From Spodoptera frugiperda (Eukaryota; Arthropoda; Insecta; Lepidoptera; Noctuidae), in NCBI RefSeq assembly GCF_023101765.2, contig NC_064231.1:2804501-2868500 (forward strand): 64,000 nt of DNA, written 5' to 3'. The notes below the pieces were generated by a model. The model saw only the letters and a program-made list of their open reading frames with translations. It searched no databases and was not told where the DNA came from. The translations under genes and the position numbers were made by a program. Numbering within the stretch: the first letter of the stretch is position 1; each line of letters begins with the position of its first letter. Positions 46,061 to 57,989 of this stretch are shown here, in pieces.

Positions 46061-46170
46061 GCTAACAGCCGCACTTAGAGACATATAAAATATTAAATAT
46101 TCCTTAGTAACGATTTTGTATCCAAAACCAGTGTTAAGTAACCATTAAATGACACTGAGTACAGCGGTAA
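46061..46170. mobile_element. Foldback MITE (CTCAGAGTCATTTAATG), copy 2
   Basis: GCTAACAGCCGCACTTAGAG and CATTAAATGACACTGAGTAC then AGCGGTAA; the arms are diverged. Confidence 0.72.
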
Positions 46171-47088
46171 ATATCAAAATCTATGAAGCAGTTTCAACGA
46201 TAAAGCTAACAAACCATTTATTGAACAGATAAAATTTAATATTGTTCCCATAATAGCTGATCAAGTAACCTTTTTGTCCTCTGTCAACTTAAGTAGTACC
46301 TAATCGTAATAAAGAGAAGAGGATCCATATTTTATCATTAACATCTTACCCACACGCGTTCAAGGGAAAGTATAAATCCTCTTAAATATTCCTAGATATA
46401 GAAAAAGCGATAATCTGACAAGAACTTGCGTATAACACTTAAAGTATGTAGGTACATACGCTTGATACATTTCTAATCATCTTAAGTTACATCCTACATT
46501 AGAAATATAGAAAGAAAAACAGTTTATTTGCACCATTAGTAACTTAAGTTTCTTCTTAACTAAGTTAGGTACGGTACCTATACAGTACTTTTACAATTGA
46601 ATGTAAATATGAATCAGTGTAACAGGCATAAATTTAATTAAATCGCACTACACTCAAAAAACGATAGATTTTGGTATTGAAAAGGGAACAAAAATTGATT
46701 TAAACCTAAACTTTTTACCAGTTTGTGGAGACTGTAAAATTAACAAGGCAGAATAAATGTATTGAACGATTATTTCCAATTTGAACAGATGAAACAAAAT
46801 TTTGCAACAGCACGGAAGCGAAGCTAACCGATCGTGATAAACCAACACGCTCAATGATTTCAAACCACGTTCGAAATTTAAAAAGCTGTAATCAATATTA
46901 ATGACCTTTTTTTAGTCTGTACCTTGCAGTTTTTATTGGAATAAAACCTGCTTGGATGAAGTGCAAATTTAAATTAAAAATGGTTTGTTGAACTAAAAAT
47001 GGTTGTTGATTTTGCAATGATCAATCTATTCATAGTTGTAAGATGATAAACGAATCTTGTCAGTCATTCCTTGTTTTTATAAACCTTA

Positions 47089-47230
47089 GGGTCGGTTCAT
47101 ATTTGACGTAAAATACGTCGAGCATATCATCGGTCGTACTGACGTATCATCGGTTGAGTGTGAACGGTCAACTGCTTTTACCCGACTGCGCGATGGATAA
47201 TACGCGACGCATGTTCATATGAACCGACCC
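47089..47230. mobile_element. Harbinger-type MITE, intact copy
   Basis: GGGTCGGTTCATATTTGACG and CATGTTCATATGAACCGACC C are inverse ends, flanked by TTA at 47086-47088 and 47231-47233. 142 bp. It contains two GTACTGACGTATCATCGGTT-like units. Confidence 0.87.
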
Positions 47231-47724
47231 TTAATTTGACAAACGCTATTGCTTATGCAGCCACAAGGGCAAAGCACTTCACATGCTTAAGAACTGGACT
47301 TTTTGTCCCGTGTTTGGAAAAACCAAGGACTATATCACTGAAATAGGTACGAATAGGTAACGTATAATTAATTTCACATAATGAACATATTTCATGTTCA
47401 ACCGTTTCTAATCTAAATCGTATGAGATTAATTCTGCCACAGTCTATGACTAAGTACAATGAACATCGCATTGTTCATTGGTTGACTTATTAAGTAAAGG
47501 AACTTGCGGTTCATTAACTGGAACTTTTGATAAGAGGAATTAAATTAAACTGTAATTCAATGGGTATATAGTTCATTTTCTATTGTCTTGATTTTAATTC
47601 AATATTTTCAAATTACTGGATAATCTTTAGAAGGTTTTTTAAACCTATTATGACGAATATAAACGCCTATAAACCTAATAATGCCTTTGTATAAACCATC
47701 AAAGCATATGCATTAACTTATTCT

Positions 47725-47880
47725 ATATTGGCTTCAGTTAGCGACTTCGCCGGCGTTCGTATGAGATATAAGGTATCTTATCACCCAAGTCAGTTCATAC
47801 CCTGTCTGTAAACCAATTTTAATTGTGTCTGATGGACAAACATCCAAACAAACAAACTATAACAATTTAAATATTATATT
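47725..47880. repeat. Common lepidopteran repeat, sister of 14700-14880
   Basis: GCTTCAGTTAGCGACTTCGC, CATACCCTGTCTGTAAACCA and ACAAACATCCAAACAAACAA. Confidence 0.6.
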
Positions 47881-48489
47881 ATGTAGTGTGATTAGATTAA
47901 TTAGTTTTTTTGATAGCAAACCAAAAGAAATATATGTAAGTAAGTGCTAAATATAGATAACGCTGATCTCAACAGAATAACAATAACGAATGACTATAAA
48001 GAATGACCGATGATAAAAACGAAAGATTTATGGCTTCATCAATAAATATAATACACGATAATCAATTAAGCGAAGCACGTGTCTTGTATACGTGACTGAC
48101 AAATTAATTATAAGGGACTGATGTTTGTAGACCAAGCGTTTTTGTTGGCGCTGGTAAAGTAAAGTCACCCACCCAAAAATGGTATGTTGGGTTGGTGGCC
48201 TCAGGTACTGCCCAGTGAATAAACGGGTGTCCTTTAGGCTTTGGTTATTGAACCTAGACTAATACTTAGGTTCAATAGTCAGGGTAGTCAATGACCAACA
48301 ACTTGGGTTAGCGTAAAACTTTGACATTGTTAGGTAAATAATGCCATCTATATCTATCTATAATAATGTTTTAAAAAATTGTAACAGATTTTCGTCATTA
48401 CCACTTTGGACCTAATTGATAAGTTTTCATATGATTTGAAATTAAAGACTTGTCTTGACTTACTATCTAGTTTCTGACTGAATTAGAAA

Positions 48490-48655
48490 TCATAGTCAAA
48501 TAAATGCGAATGTTTGTGAGTTTGTGTGTTTGTGTGTATGTTTGTTACTCTATCACGTCAAAATGGCTGATGGGATCGGAATGAAATTTGGAACAGGGAT
48601 AAATTATGATCTGAAATAACACATAGGATACTTTTTATCCTCTCGATTCCTACTA
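48490..48655. repeat. Common lepidopteran repeat, inverted relative to 11459-11625
   Basis: TGTTTGTTACTCTATCACGT, GATGGGATCGGAATGAAATT and CACATAGGATACTTTTTATC, the reverse complement of the 11459 copy. Confidence 0.68.
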
Positions 48656-49009
48656 TTTAGCGGATTTACTATTTAGCTTACGGCAGCTATTTAATAATAA
48701 GGAACACCTTTATAAATATAATCGATTAAGCCAGTAAGTACCTAAGTACAAATTGTTAATAAATGTGCGTCGATACGCGTATTAAGTACTTGTCTATGGT
48801 AGTCTGACGCCATTATTGTATCATGCCATCATATTGTTAATGTCAATGCTTATAAATATGTTACAAGTATTCTGTTCAGAATGGTAATTATTGTAAGTAT
48901 ATGTTTTTTTATGTTATAGAGTATTAAAATAGTACTTATTACTAGGTTCTTAAGTATGTTTATTGCACACGTTCATTTTTTTATATAATAAAATAAATTT
49001 TATATAATG

Positions 49010-49290
49010 CAACGTCATGCTTTTTATCCCCGAAGGGGTAGTCAGAGGTCCTCGCGGGTTCACCGGGGCTCCGGCTCAAAGAATAGGAGTAGGAACGGGG
49101 TGGTTTTTAGTCAGTAAGAGTCTGACACTCCCCTTCGCCTCACCCAAGGCGGGAGAAGTCATTGGATGATTTTCCCCTTAAAAAAGGGGTTAGGCAGAGG
49201 TGTACATTACGGCACGTAATGCCGCTTTACAATATACAGCCACTTTTCACCATTTGTGTAATAGGGGTGAGCCTGTTGCCATTTTTTTTA
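49010..49290 (-). mobile_element. tRNA-derived SINE, copy 8, split by a family B SINE
   Basis: The 3' end of the SINE (ACGTCATGCTTTTTATCCCC) lies before, and its body (GGCAGAGGTGTACATTACGG, GTGAGCCTGTTGCCATT) after, the insertion at 49052-49188. The 5' head is missing (it stops at CCATTTTTTTTA). Confidence 0.87.
49052..49188 (+). mobile_element. SINE-like family B nested in SINE copy 8
   Basis: CGCGGGTTCACCGGGGCTCC, GGTTTTTAGTCAGTAAGAGT and TTTTCCCCTTAAAAAA tail. The host sequences GGTAGTCAGAGGT and GGTTAGGCAGAGGT on either side look like its diverged target duplication. Confidence 0.87.
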
Positions 49291-49680
49291 TTAAGTATTA
49301 CCCATAGGTGATCCGTGACTATCGGTAAACAAAAAGAAGGTTCCTACATTACCTAAATGTTATGTATTTACCTAATTGTAAAAGTTCACACGTGTCCGAT
49401 CGAAATTGCGAAATAAGTAATATATAAATGTTATTGTTTTTACATCCGTTATTATAACAAAACAATTACGTAAGCTAATATTAAACAGGTATTGTATTAC
49501 GTTGTAATATTGTAACGTAATTGCAACGTAACGTGAAAACAATACTAGACAATACACAAAATAAACAGGCAAAAATATAGGTAGTAACGTATTGAGTTTA
49601 TTGGAAATTGATACTAGGTATCTATTACTGAGTTCTTTTGTCTAGGAGTATTAGCTATATCTAGATAGACCGAAGTAATA

Positions 49681-49798
49681 TGGCAAGGCCAGCAACGCAC
49701 CTGTGACTCCTCTGGTGTTGCGGGTGTCCATGGTCGGCGCTGATCGCTTACCATCATGTGACCCGTCTGCTCGTTTGCCTCCTATTCCATAAAAAAGT
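49681..49798 (-). repeat. LINE-tail family C, minus copy
   Basis: GCCAGCAACGCACCTGTGAC, GTGTTGCGGGTGTCCATGGT and ACCCGTCTGCTCGTTTGCCT then CCTATTCCATAAAAAA. Confidence 0.8.
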
Positions 49799-49828
49799 AT
49801 TTTTGTTTGGGATTTTTTTGTTTATTTT

Positions 49829-50467
49829 AGGGTTCCGTAGCCAAATGGCAAAAAACGGAACCCTTATAGATTCGTCATGTCTGTCTGTTCGTCCGTCCGT
49901 CCGTCCGTCCGTCCGTATGTCACAGCCATTTATTTCCGAAACTGTTGGGACTACATACTTGAAACTTTGTAGGTTGATGTTTGATGTATTTCGGTAACCG
50001 CTATTCGATTTTTGAATAAAAATTAAAACTCCATACGTGGAACTGATTAAAAAAATTTTTTTCAGCTAACATATCCGTGATGGGTGTCTATGTATAGGTC
50101 ATTAAAAAATACATTGAGGTTCCTAAAACCATTTTTCGTTAAAATCAATCGTTTGAAAGTTAGACGCTTCCAAAGTGGAAAAAATAGTGAAACCCCCCGC
50201 TCTAACTTTTAAAATAAGAGAGTGAGAAAACTAAAAAAATATATGCTGTAGATTTCAATAGAAACTAACAACGAAAATTGGTTTGAACCAGATATCATTA
50301 TTAGTTTTTAAGAAATAAAACATTTTCAAAAACCGCAAATATAAACTTTGTCGTTCATACAAATTCTATGTAAAACCAAGTTATTTTATAACTTTTATAT
50401 TATGTCATCTACTTGCTGTTACGGAACCCTTCATGGGCGAGTCCGACTCGCACTTGGCCGGTTTTTA
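49829..50467 (-). repeat. Lepidopteran interspersed repeat (AACCGGCCAAGTG end), uninterrupted copy
   Basis: Begins AGGGTTCCGTAGCCAAATGG and ends GACTCGCACTTGGCCGGTTT. It is the reference copy that shows 713-2302 to be interrupted. It contains the tetranucleotide run at 49889-49916. No ORF. Confidence 0.85.
49889..49916. repeat. (GTCC)n microsatellite
   Basis: Six to seven GTCC units inside the repeat at 49829-50467. Confidence 0.95.
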
Positions 50468-50744
50468 CAAGACTAAAGGTGTCCTAACCAATCACAGTCC
50501 TAGTAATTTATTGTAAGTACAAATTTAGTACGATGGCCAAATAATCAGAAAGTAGGTAAATGACTAATCCTAACTCGATTGTCATAAGAGGGTAATGCCC
50601 AGACGGAATAGATATTTAAAAAACCCGGATGTCAGACAATAGGTATAAGAATAAGATGTCTTAGGCCATTGATGTGCTATAAATAGCACCTAACTCCACA
50701 TAAAGTATCAAAATAATCTCTTTAAGACAAGATTTTATCTGTAT

Positions 50745-50930
50745 AAATAAAAATGAATTACCAAAATGTATGTAAACGCTAGCTAATCTTCGAAACTTAC
50801 TGGTTCAAATTGAATAATTAGTTTTATGTTGGATAGCTTTATTGAGGAAGGTTTTTGGCCATAAACCTACGGTCAATAGAAGCCGAACAGAAAGGTTGAA
50901 ACCGTGCGAGTATAGCGTATAGAAAAAATA
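50745..50930. repeat. Insect interspersed repeat (CTTACTGGTTCAAATTGAA type)
   Basis: CGAAACTTACTGGTTCAAAT, TGAGGAAGGTTTTTGGCCAT and GAAGCCGAACAGAAAGGTTG, related to 62120-62250. Class uncertain. Confidence 0.45.
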
Positions 50931-51368
50931 CAAAAATGTTTGAAGAAGTTAATTTAATGGACATCTAATGAAAAACAGAAGCCATGAAAATGCCATTTAA
51001 TATTAGAAGAAGATTATTATTATTGTCTGCGATTCAAGCCAAGGGCATTCTATTTTCAAATTTCCCGCTCATTGCAACATCGTGTTAAAAAAATAACGTT
51101 AATTGAACGCACTCTACGCCCGTCCTTTATTGCCCATTATCACTTCGCGTTCCCTTCGCATTTCGTACGGTATACAAAACGTCTATCAGTAAGTAATTAG
51201 ACAAACACATGTTAAACGAGTTTAAAACTTCAATAACAGTATCAAAGATGATTAAAGTGAATCAATTTGTGGCTTTTGTAAGTATTAAAAGAGACACGTT
51301 GTTTTGAAAGAGATTTATCTAGAGTAGATACTTTATGTCTCTTTAAAAATATTACTTATCCTTAATAT

Positions 51369-51493
51369 TTAACTGCCGCACTCAGAGTCATTTAATGATT
51401 ACTTAACCCAGTCCTTAGCAATAGTTTTCGATACAAAATCGTTACTAAGGAATAGTTTAAGCAATCATTAAATGACTCTGAGTGTGGCAGTAA
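51369..51493. mobile_element. Foldback MITE (CTCAGAGTCATTTAATG), copy 3, best preserved
   Basis: CTGCCGCACTCAGAGTCATT and AATGACTCTGAGTGTGGCAG are inverse ends, and the arms continue through TAATGATTACTTAA. The centre is GTCCTTAGCAATAGTTTTCG. Confidence 0.9.
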
Positions 51494-52457
51494 GTCTTTA
51501 TATTTAACTTCTCCGTCCAACAAGAGAAAATTTCATCTTAACTTTGGTCAAATTACGTCTCAAATTGACTTGCTAATAGCGGCTATCTACCATCAAACTA
51601 CGACAAAATACCCGGGTAAAACCGCAAGGCAGAAACTAATCTAAACTTGAACATCAATGAAATTCAAATACAAAGTTCGCAAACTGCACTTGAAACTTCC
51701 CCTTTTTGTTCGAACTTGATTGAAGCGTTTAGTTGAGGCTAAAGTATGTACGGGTACATATCAAACTACACATAACCAGTGTAAGCTGACCGTTAAATGT
51801 ATGGCAAAATCATAAAAAAGTGGGACCATGATAAACTGGTTTGTATAGTCTACTGGGCTCTTGGTTGAAGGCCGTATTATGTCAGAAAAGCGTCATGGCG
51901 CCTTTCCACTCGTAGTCTATGGTCTCAGACCTGTCCAACAGCTGTCCTCGTAAAGATTACAAATCTGATATTGTTTATGTTATAGTAAACTTATAAAAGG
52001 AGTAAAAGTATGATTTCTTCGTGCGATTTTTTGTTTTGATCCAATTCAATAGTCAGTTTGTGATTGTATTTCGTGAGATATTTCTAAATTCGTAGATTCT
52101 TGTCAAATACAAACGTTGTTTTCAATTAGGTAAACAGGACAGTGTTTATTTATTTTATTTTGTTTTCACATTACATTGCAAGATCAACAGTAGAAAATAA
52201 GGCAGTTACAAGGAAAGTATGAAACTCGTTTTAACGAGTAATCCTAAATATTTAGCTTGGTAGGATAACTTACAAAGTTTCCAAGTTGTTTTAAGTTAAT
52301 CCCAAAGCTTGTTTAAGTAAGACATTTCTCCGAAGTTAAATAAGGAAAGATAAAACCCAAACAGTAAAGGACTTTTTGGTACGTATTTATATAGTGGGAA
52401 AATACCTAATGTATTTTAAAAATAAGCATTGTACCTAAATAAAAGTATATAATAAGA

Positions 52458-52690
52458 CCTTTTTTGAGATGGGAAAATCATCCAATGACGTCTCTCGTCT
52501 TGGGCGAGGCGAGAGGGAGTGTCAGACTCTTACTGACTAAAAACCACCCCGTTCCTATTCCTGCTTTTCGAGCCGGAGCCCCGGTAACCCGCTGTCCGCA
52601 GCTCTGGTTCGGCATCAGCCCTGCTGGGCCCCATCTGAGGTGGTCGGATAACACTTCGAAGTGCGAGCAAAACGCGACGTGTCACATATA
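52458..52690 (-). mobile_element. SINE-like family B, longest minus copy
   Basis: TTTTTTGAGATGGGAAAATC, CTTGGGCGAGGCGAGAGGGA, CCCGTTCCTATTCCTGCTTT and a longer 5' part (GGTTCGGCATCAGCCCTGCT, GTGCGAGCAAAACGCGACGT). It shows that most copies are 5'-truncated. Confidence 0.87.
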
Positions 52691-53611
52691 ATCAGGCCTA
52701 CAATTTAAATAAACAATATAAAGTATAACTAATGCGTGGGTTTAAGAAGACAACCTCGGATTTATTTTATAAAACTAGCCTCTACAAACGTAGACAGAGT
52801 CAAGTGTTATTAAAAAAAAAAAACAGACATAGACACGAAACAATATGGCGAACGATTTTGAATATAGAACAGATTAGTTTGCTTGACGTAATCATAATAT
52901 AGATCTGACTGTAGGAACTTAAATGGCTCATAAATCGTAGAAAGGTCATTTTATAACCTTTTTGTCAAATTATCGAGTTTAATATCAGTTTGCAGACTTT
53001 GCTAAGTGGTTTCTATATAATAGTGATAATTATGCATATATATCACGTTTGTATGGGCACATTAAAAGTTCAATTAAGGTAATTTTGCGCACGTGTCATG
53101 TTTGGACCCGACAGATAATTTCATAATATGACAATTTGTTACTTAGATTTTTAATTACTTTCGTAATTGTTTTCCAAGGATGTATGTATGTATATGTGTA
53201 TCTGTATGCGTACTACGTAATCTCTTCGATTTATAACTCATTGCAGAGTACAAATATTAGTAGTACAAAAAACCACAAATAAAACATTCAGATACTTACA
53301 AACCGATAAACCAAAATCATTTTATAATTGGTCAATATGGCGTAATTACATTCATAACAAAACCTTAAATTGTAAAACAAGGCCGAATCCTTATTTTGTA
53401 ACGAGTAAAACGTGTATAAGAGAGATAATTCACGTCATTGTGTGGCGCTAAGTTGGCTAACCTTCGGATTGGTGGAAGCAAGGTGAATGTCCACAATTAC
53501 GACCCTTGGTCAATGCTAACTCATCTCACCGTACTTGACCAATTGACCAGTGGCCAGCTAACACTTTACTTTTGAACACGGAGCCAAGAGAATAATTGTT
53601 GCAGACAACGT

Positions 53612-53743
53612 AAAAGGTTACCGGGGCTCCAGCTCAAAGCAGTAGAAGGAACGGGGTGGTTTTTAGGCCGTAAGTGTCTGACACTCCCTCTCGCTTCACC
53701 CAAGGCGGCACCATTGGATGATTTTCCCTCCTTAAAAAAGGGG
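53612..53743 (+). mobile_element. SINE-like family B, copy
   Basis: GGTTACCGGGGCTCCAGCTC, GGGGTGGTTTTTAGGCCGTA and CCCTCCTTAAAAAAGG tail. Confidence 0.85.
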
Positions 53744-54886
53744 AATAAGTGATTGAAGAAAAAAAAGTGTAATATCTACTTAATTTTTGATGTTTTTTTT
53801 TTCTTATGATAAGTACTCCCACACTTGTAAAATGTCACCTACCTATATGTTTAAAATAGATCCCACATTAAAAAGTAAATACAATGAATGTCACCAATGA
53901 ATAACAAATATAAAATAAATAAGTAATGTGTTCAGTTTATCTTAAAAATTGATATTTATACATCATTAAGGATACATATTTGGATTGGAACATGACACCA
54001 TAATACTCAGATAGTCTTATATGAAGAACACGCGCATGTATCAATAAAACTCAACATTTCGTACCAGATCAATTAATAATGGCTAGTATAAAGTTTGCAA
54101 ATGCTAAATCGACAATAAAACCTGAATTAGCTTGGAAAACCAGTTTCTTAAATCACTTTGTGCGTGACTTTTTATACGAAAGTCAAAACATAGCATAGAT
54201 TTAGTATATACGGAGATATATCTAAGTTTTTATATCGAGTTTTTAATGACGATCATTAACAAGAGTTCATGTAAGTTCAATATAGTCTACATTTTCATTA
54301 GTGCTTATGAAGACTAGATATCGGAACGAATTTAGTACATGGCGAATGGGATACAGATAGGTAAACATATCGTATTACATCATTTAACTATTCGATTTCA
54401 AATTAATAATTACTTTCGTCCATATTACCAGTTAATCCTTAATATAACTATTGAAAAATATTTACTACCGACAAAAGAAACTAAATGTCATCGACATTGG
54501 CATATCCACGTTAGTCATTTCGCAAAGGAAGTCAGGAACTATGACATAACATAACATACACAGCATATTAAAATGGCGTTGCATTACGTAGTAAAATGTT
54601 AAACTTAATTCGGTTATAACACAAATATGATCATGTTATCAACAGGTTTGTATTGAAATAATGTTTATTGTATTGGACAAGGTAAGGAAGCTAATTATTT
54701 AGTTGTTTTTGTTTAGAATTCAATTAGATCATTGAGTATTATGATTTTGGAATGGCATGTTTGTTTAACAACTGTTGATGATCAATCAGGCAGCGTTGTA
54801 GAAACGTATGTAGTATATGCCTAATTTTTTAAATATCATGCTTATGTATTTCTATCGAATAGAAACTCTATCTAGAGTAAAAATAT

Positions 54887-55042
54887 AGCTGCGGACTACC
54901 TAGCGGGTTTACCGGGGCTTCGGCTCGAAAAGCAGGAGAAGCAACGGGGTGGTTTTTAGTCAGTAAGAGTCTGACACTCTTTCTCCCTCACCCAAGGCGG
55001 GATAAGTCATTGTATAATTTCTCCCCTTGATTAAAAAGGGAG
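54887..55042 (+). mobile_element. SINE-like family B, copy
   Basis: AGCTGCGGACTACCTAGCGG, GGTTTTTAGTCAGTAAGAGT and TCTCCCCTTGATTAAAAAGG. Confidence 0.87.
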
Positions 55043-57129
55043 TAAGAATATACTCCTATATGAACCTCATATATGAACCATGGTATTAATAAAAATTATA
55101 TATGGCCAACTAAAAGTGAAACTCTTTACCCGATCATGAAATAAAAGACGTATTATTGTTTTATACGGTATTCTGTACGCTTTTTGAGGTCGATACTTTA
55201 CGAGCTGGTGTAAAAAGTCTCGATATAATATATTTATTTATCGTTTTAAGTAATGGCAGATAAAATTTTTGCATCGTAACGTATTGAGCCATTCCATAAT
55301 TTAATTGTGCAACTTTTTCACGGATCTGTTTGTTTTTGTTTATGGAAACTTTTATTATTGATATAATATTTTATATGTTGTTTTGAGATAATAAACGAGA
55401 AGATTTATTGTTTTAATTTTATGGATCGTTGGATTTATTTCTCATTGTTGAATAGCTACCTTTATCTGAGACCTAGGATCAATAGTTAGGTAAAATGGTG
55501 GATTAGTGTACCTATATTAATTAAGAAATTACCCATAATTGTAATGTTGATGCTGCGAAACCATTTAATGTTCGTAATGAACTTTTGAAAAAACTACTGA
55601 ACGAAATACTAAATTATATAATTTAATGTAAAATCTACATAATGATTAACAGTAGGTATTTATAAGCTTTATCCCAATATTAAACACGAACTTGCAGATC
55701 TGAACTTGTGACTAAGAAAAGTAGATCTTTAGGTATCAGTAGTTATAGGATTCGTGGTACCTATACATATTAATATTATTCATAGTGTAGTGTTGTTGCC
55801 CGAACCGGTTGTTATAAGGTCATGATCCGACGAATCTAGCTATACCAGATTTAGGTCTATAAATATCCTCTAAAACGTTTCCATTTGTTGAATTTTGTCA
55901 ATATTATGAACTTTTGTTTATAACAATACTTAATTGGTCTTGTTCTTGTGTGTGTATAAGGTGCTCTTATGTTTAGTTCAAATCTTAGTTCGTCAATGAG
56001 TGTCTTTATTCCAAAATCAGAGACATTTAATGGATACTTAAACTATTCCTTAGTAACTAATTTTGATTCCAAAAACAATTATTAGTTACAGCGACGTCAC
56101 CGCGTCTGCGCACCCTGCACTTGATGAAGAGTCCCTCTGTGACTTGAAACTAGTAGAGCTTTTCTCTATTAATGTACGTGAGTAAACCGTGATTTTTTAG
56201 TTAAGATGTTAAGTACCTATAACTTGCACATTATACTTAGTTCAAAGTTAAAGTTATACATACTTTATAGTACTAGTTCCTCTATCAATTCTATCATGAA
56301 ATTACCAATGACAAGATGGTAACGGCCTTATAACTGACATCAGCTTTAGGCGCAACTAGAAAAAAAAAACGTAAAAAAACTTAATCAAAACACATTAAGA
56401 TCCCATCTGTGGTGTTATTACTTTTCTAGCACGTGTTTCAAATTTTCGTATGTCGTCAACATGTGTGTGTGTGGGTGTGTGATTATTTTTTATACTAATT
56501 AGGTACTTTGTTGCTTGTCTCTAGTGAATTATCATCTCATGTGATCATTATGGATCTATAAAAAGAGTCTTAGGTTATTTCTCTGTGTAATAAATAAGAT
56601 TCTTATCATTGAACCTTGATTTCAAAATCTATAACACATTTCTGAAAGATTTTATTAAATTCTGTTCACAGTTTTGGTTGATAAAACGTAACAGGCATAC
56701 AGATTTAAATTTAGGTGGCATAATATAATTTATAATGAATAATAATTAATAAACTACGGATGCTGGTGGTTTATCTGGCTGGCGACGATTAGTTAGTGGT
56801 CTTTTAATATCGGATTTCATAATATCGGTAACTCAATACCAGTTAGATCCAGTTTTTGTGAAGAAATATTCATAAGGCACGCAGTTGCTTAATTTTATAT
56901 GCTTTATTTATACTGCTTCACTTGTTCGTCTTAAGAAAAACTTCTTCGGGGCTTTGGTGTCGTTTTTAGGTCGGTCAAAATACGGTCAACTAATAAGGTT
57001 TCGGTATAGACCAAATTGTGTTAGTATCATGAAGTTTAGTTACGTATAAAATAGATGGAACTATCGCAGAAGACGGTGTAAAAAGAAGGCTTATTTTAGA
57101 ACTTGTAAATAGTCATAGAAATTTAAACA
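55043..57129. other. No gene seen; two MITE fragments
   Basis: About 2 kb of AT-rich DNA. 55995-56090 is a fragment of the CTCAGAG MITE family (AGAGACATTTAATGGATACT), joined directly to a fragment of the TTACTCACG family at 56091-56200 (TGACTTGAAACTAGTAGAGC, TACGTGAGTAAACCG). No coding signal. Confidence 0.5.
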
Positions 57130-57450
57130 GAAAAGTGTCCTACGTGTGATTCCAGACCATAATCTACTCCTATAATTAGAACTTATGACGGGATATTTAC
57201 CATGTTTATTGAATTTTGTGAGTTTATTGAATTTTATTGAATTTTGTGAATTTTGTGAGTGTGAAACTCACAAAATTCAATAAACATGGTAAATATCCCG
57301 TCATAAGTTCTAATTATAGTGTTAGTGACCATGTCAGTTTAAATACTCATAATCTACTCCTGTTCCAAATTTTATCCCGATCCCTTCAGCCGATCTGACG
57401 TGATTGAGTAACAAACACACTTACAAACATTCGCATTTATAAATATTAGT
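57130..57450. repeat. Common lepidopteran repeat, split by a hairpin insertion
   Basis: TGTGATTCCAGACCATAATC precedes and CTGTTCCAAATTTTATCCCG follows the insertion. The uninterrupted form is at 11459-11625 (CCATAATCTACCCCTGTTCC). Confidence 0.78.
57170..57319. repeat. Perfect 56-bp-arm inverted repeat (snapback)
   Basis: Arm 57170-57225 (starting CTATAATTAGAACTTATGAC) is exactly inverse to 57264-57319 (ending TCATAAGTTCTAATTATAG), with a 38-bp loop made of TTGAATTTTGTGA-like units. With 28 further bases it is bounded by 14-bp direct repeats CATAATCTACTCCT at 57158-57171 and 57348-57361. Confidence 0.95.
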
Positions 57451-57797
57451 AACATTTTTTGGAATTTTAAACGCTTATCATAATATGTATCATTAAGAGA
57501 GCCAATTTTGTGACCCCGTATTGAGGTCACATATACATTACTCTAGGGTAATGACATAACACAGAGGTCTATGGGTGACCCAGTCATTATAGTTATCTGT
57601 CATCTGGTAAATCATTATATTGGTAGCATTTCGACAAGGCTTTTCCGTAATCATCCCACATTGTAAGGTTATGCTAAATCGTGGATATTGAAGGGCAGAT
57701 AATAACTATAAAGGTATATTGTATATAATATTAGTGTTTGCGGAAATATGATGCATTTTATGATTGCCTTGTTTGTGTGGGTACCTAGTTGTAAAGC

Positions 57798-57985
57798 CCT
57801 TTTTGAATGGGGAAAACCATTCAATTACTTCTCCCGTCGGGGTTGAGGTGAGAGGCAGTGTCAGACTCTTACTGACTAAAAACCACCAAGTTGTTATCCC
57901 TGCTTTTCGAGCTGGAGCCCTGGTTAACCCGCTAGGTAGTCCGCAGCTCCGGATCAAGCATTAACCCTTCTGGGCCATATCTGTA
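57798..57985 (-). mobile_element. SINE-like family B, minus copy
   Basis: CCTTTTTGAATGGGGAAAAC, GTCAGACTCTTACTGACTAA and GCTAGGTAGTCCGCAGCTCC. Confidence 0.87.
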
Positions 57986-57989
57986 GTTG

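Noticed and set aside
57706..57964. Frames of 83 and 66 codons on opposite strands
   Set aside because: Both cover the SINE family B copy at 57798-57985 and recur with that SINE elsewhere.
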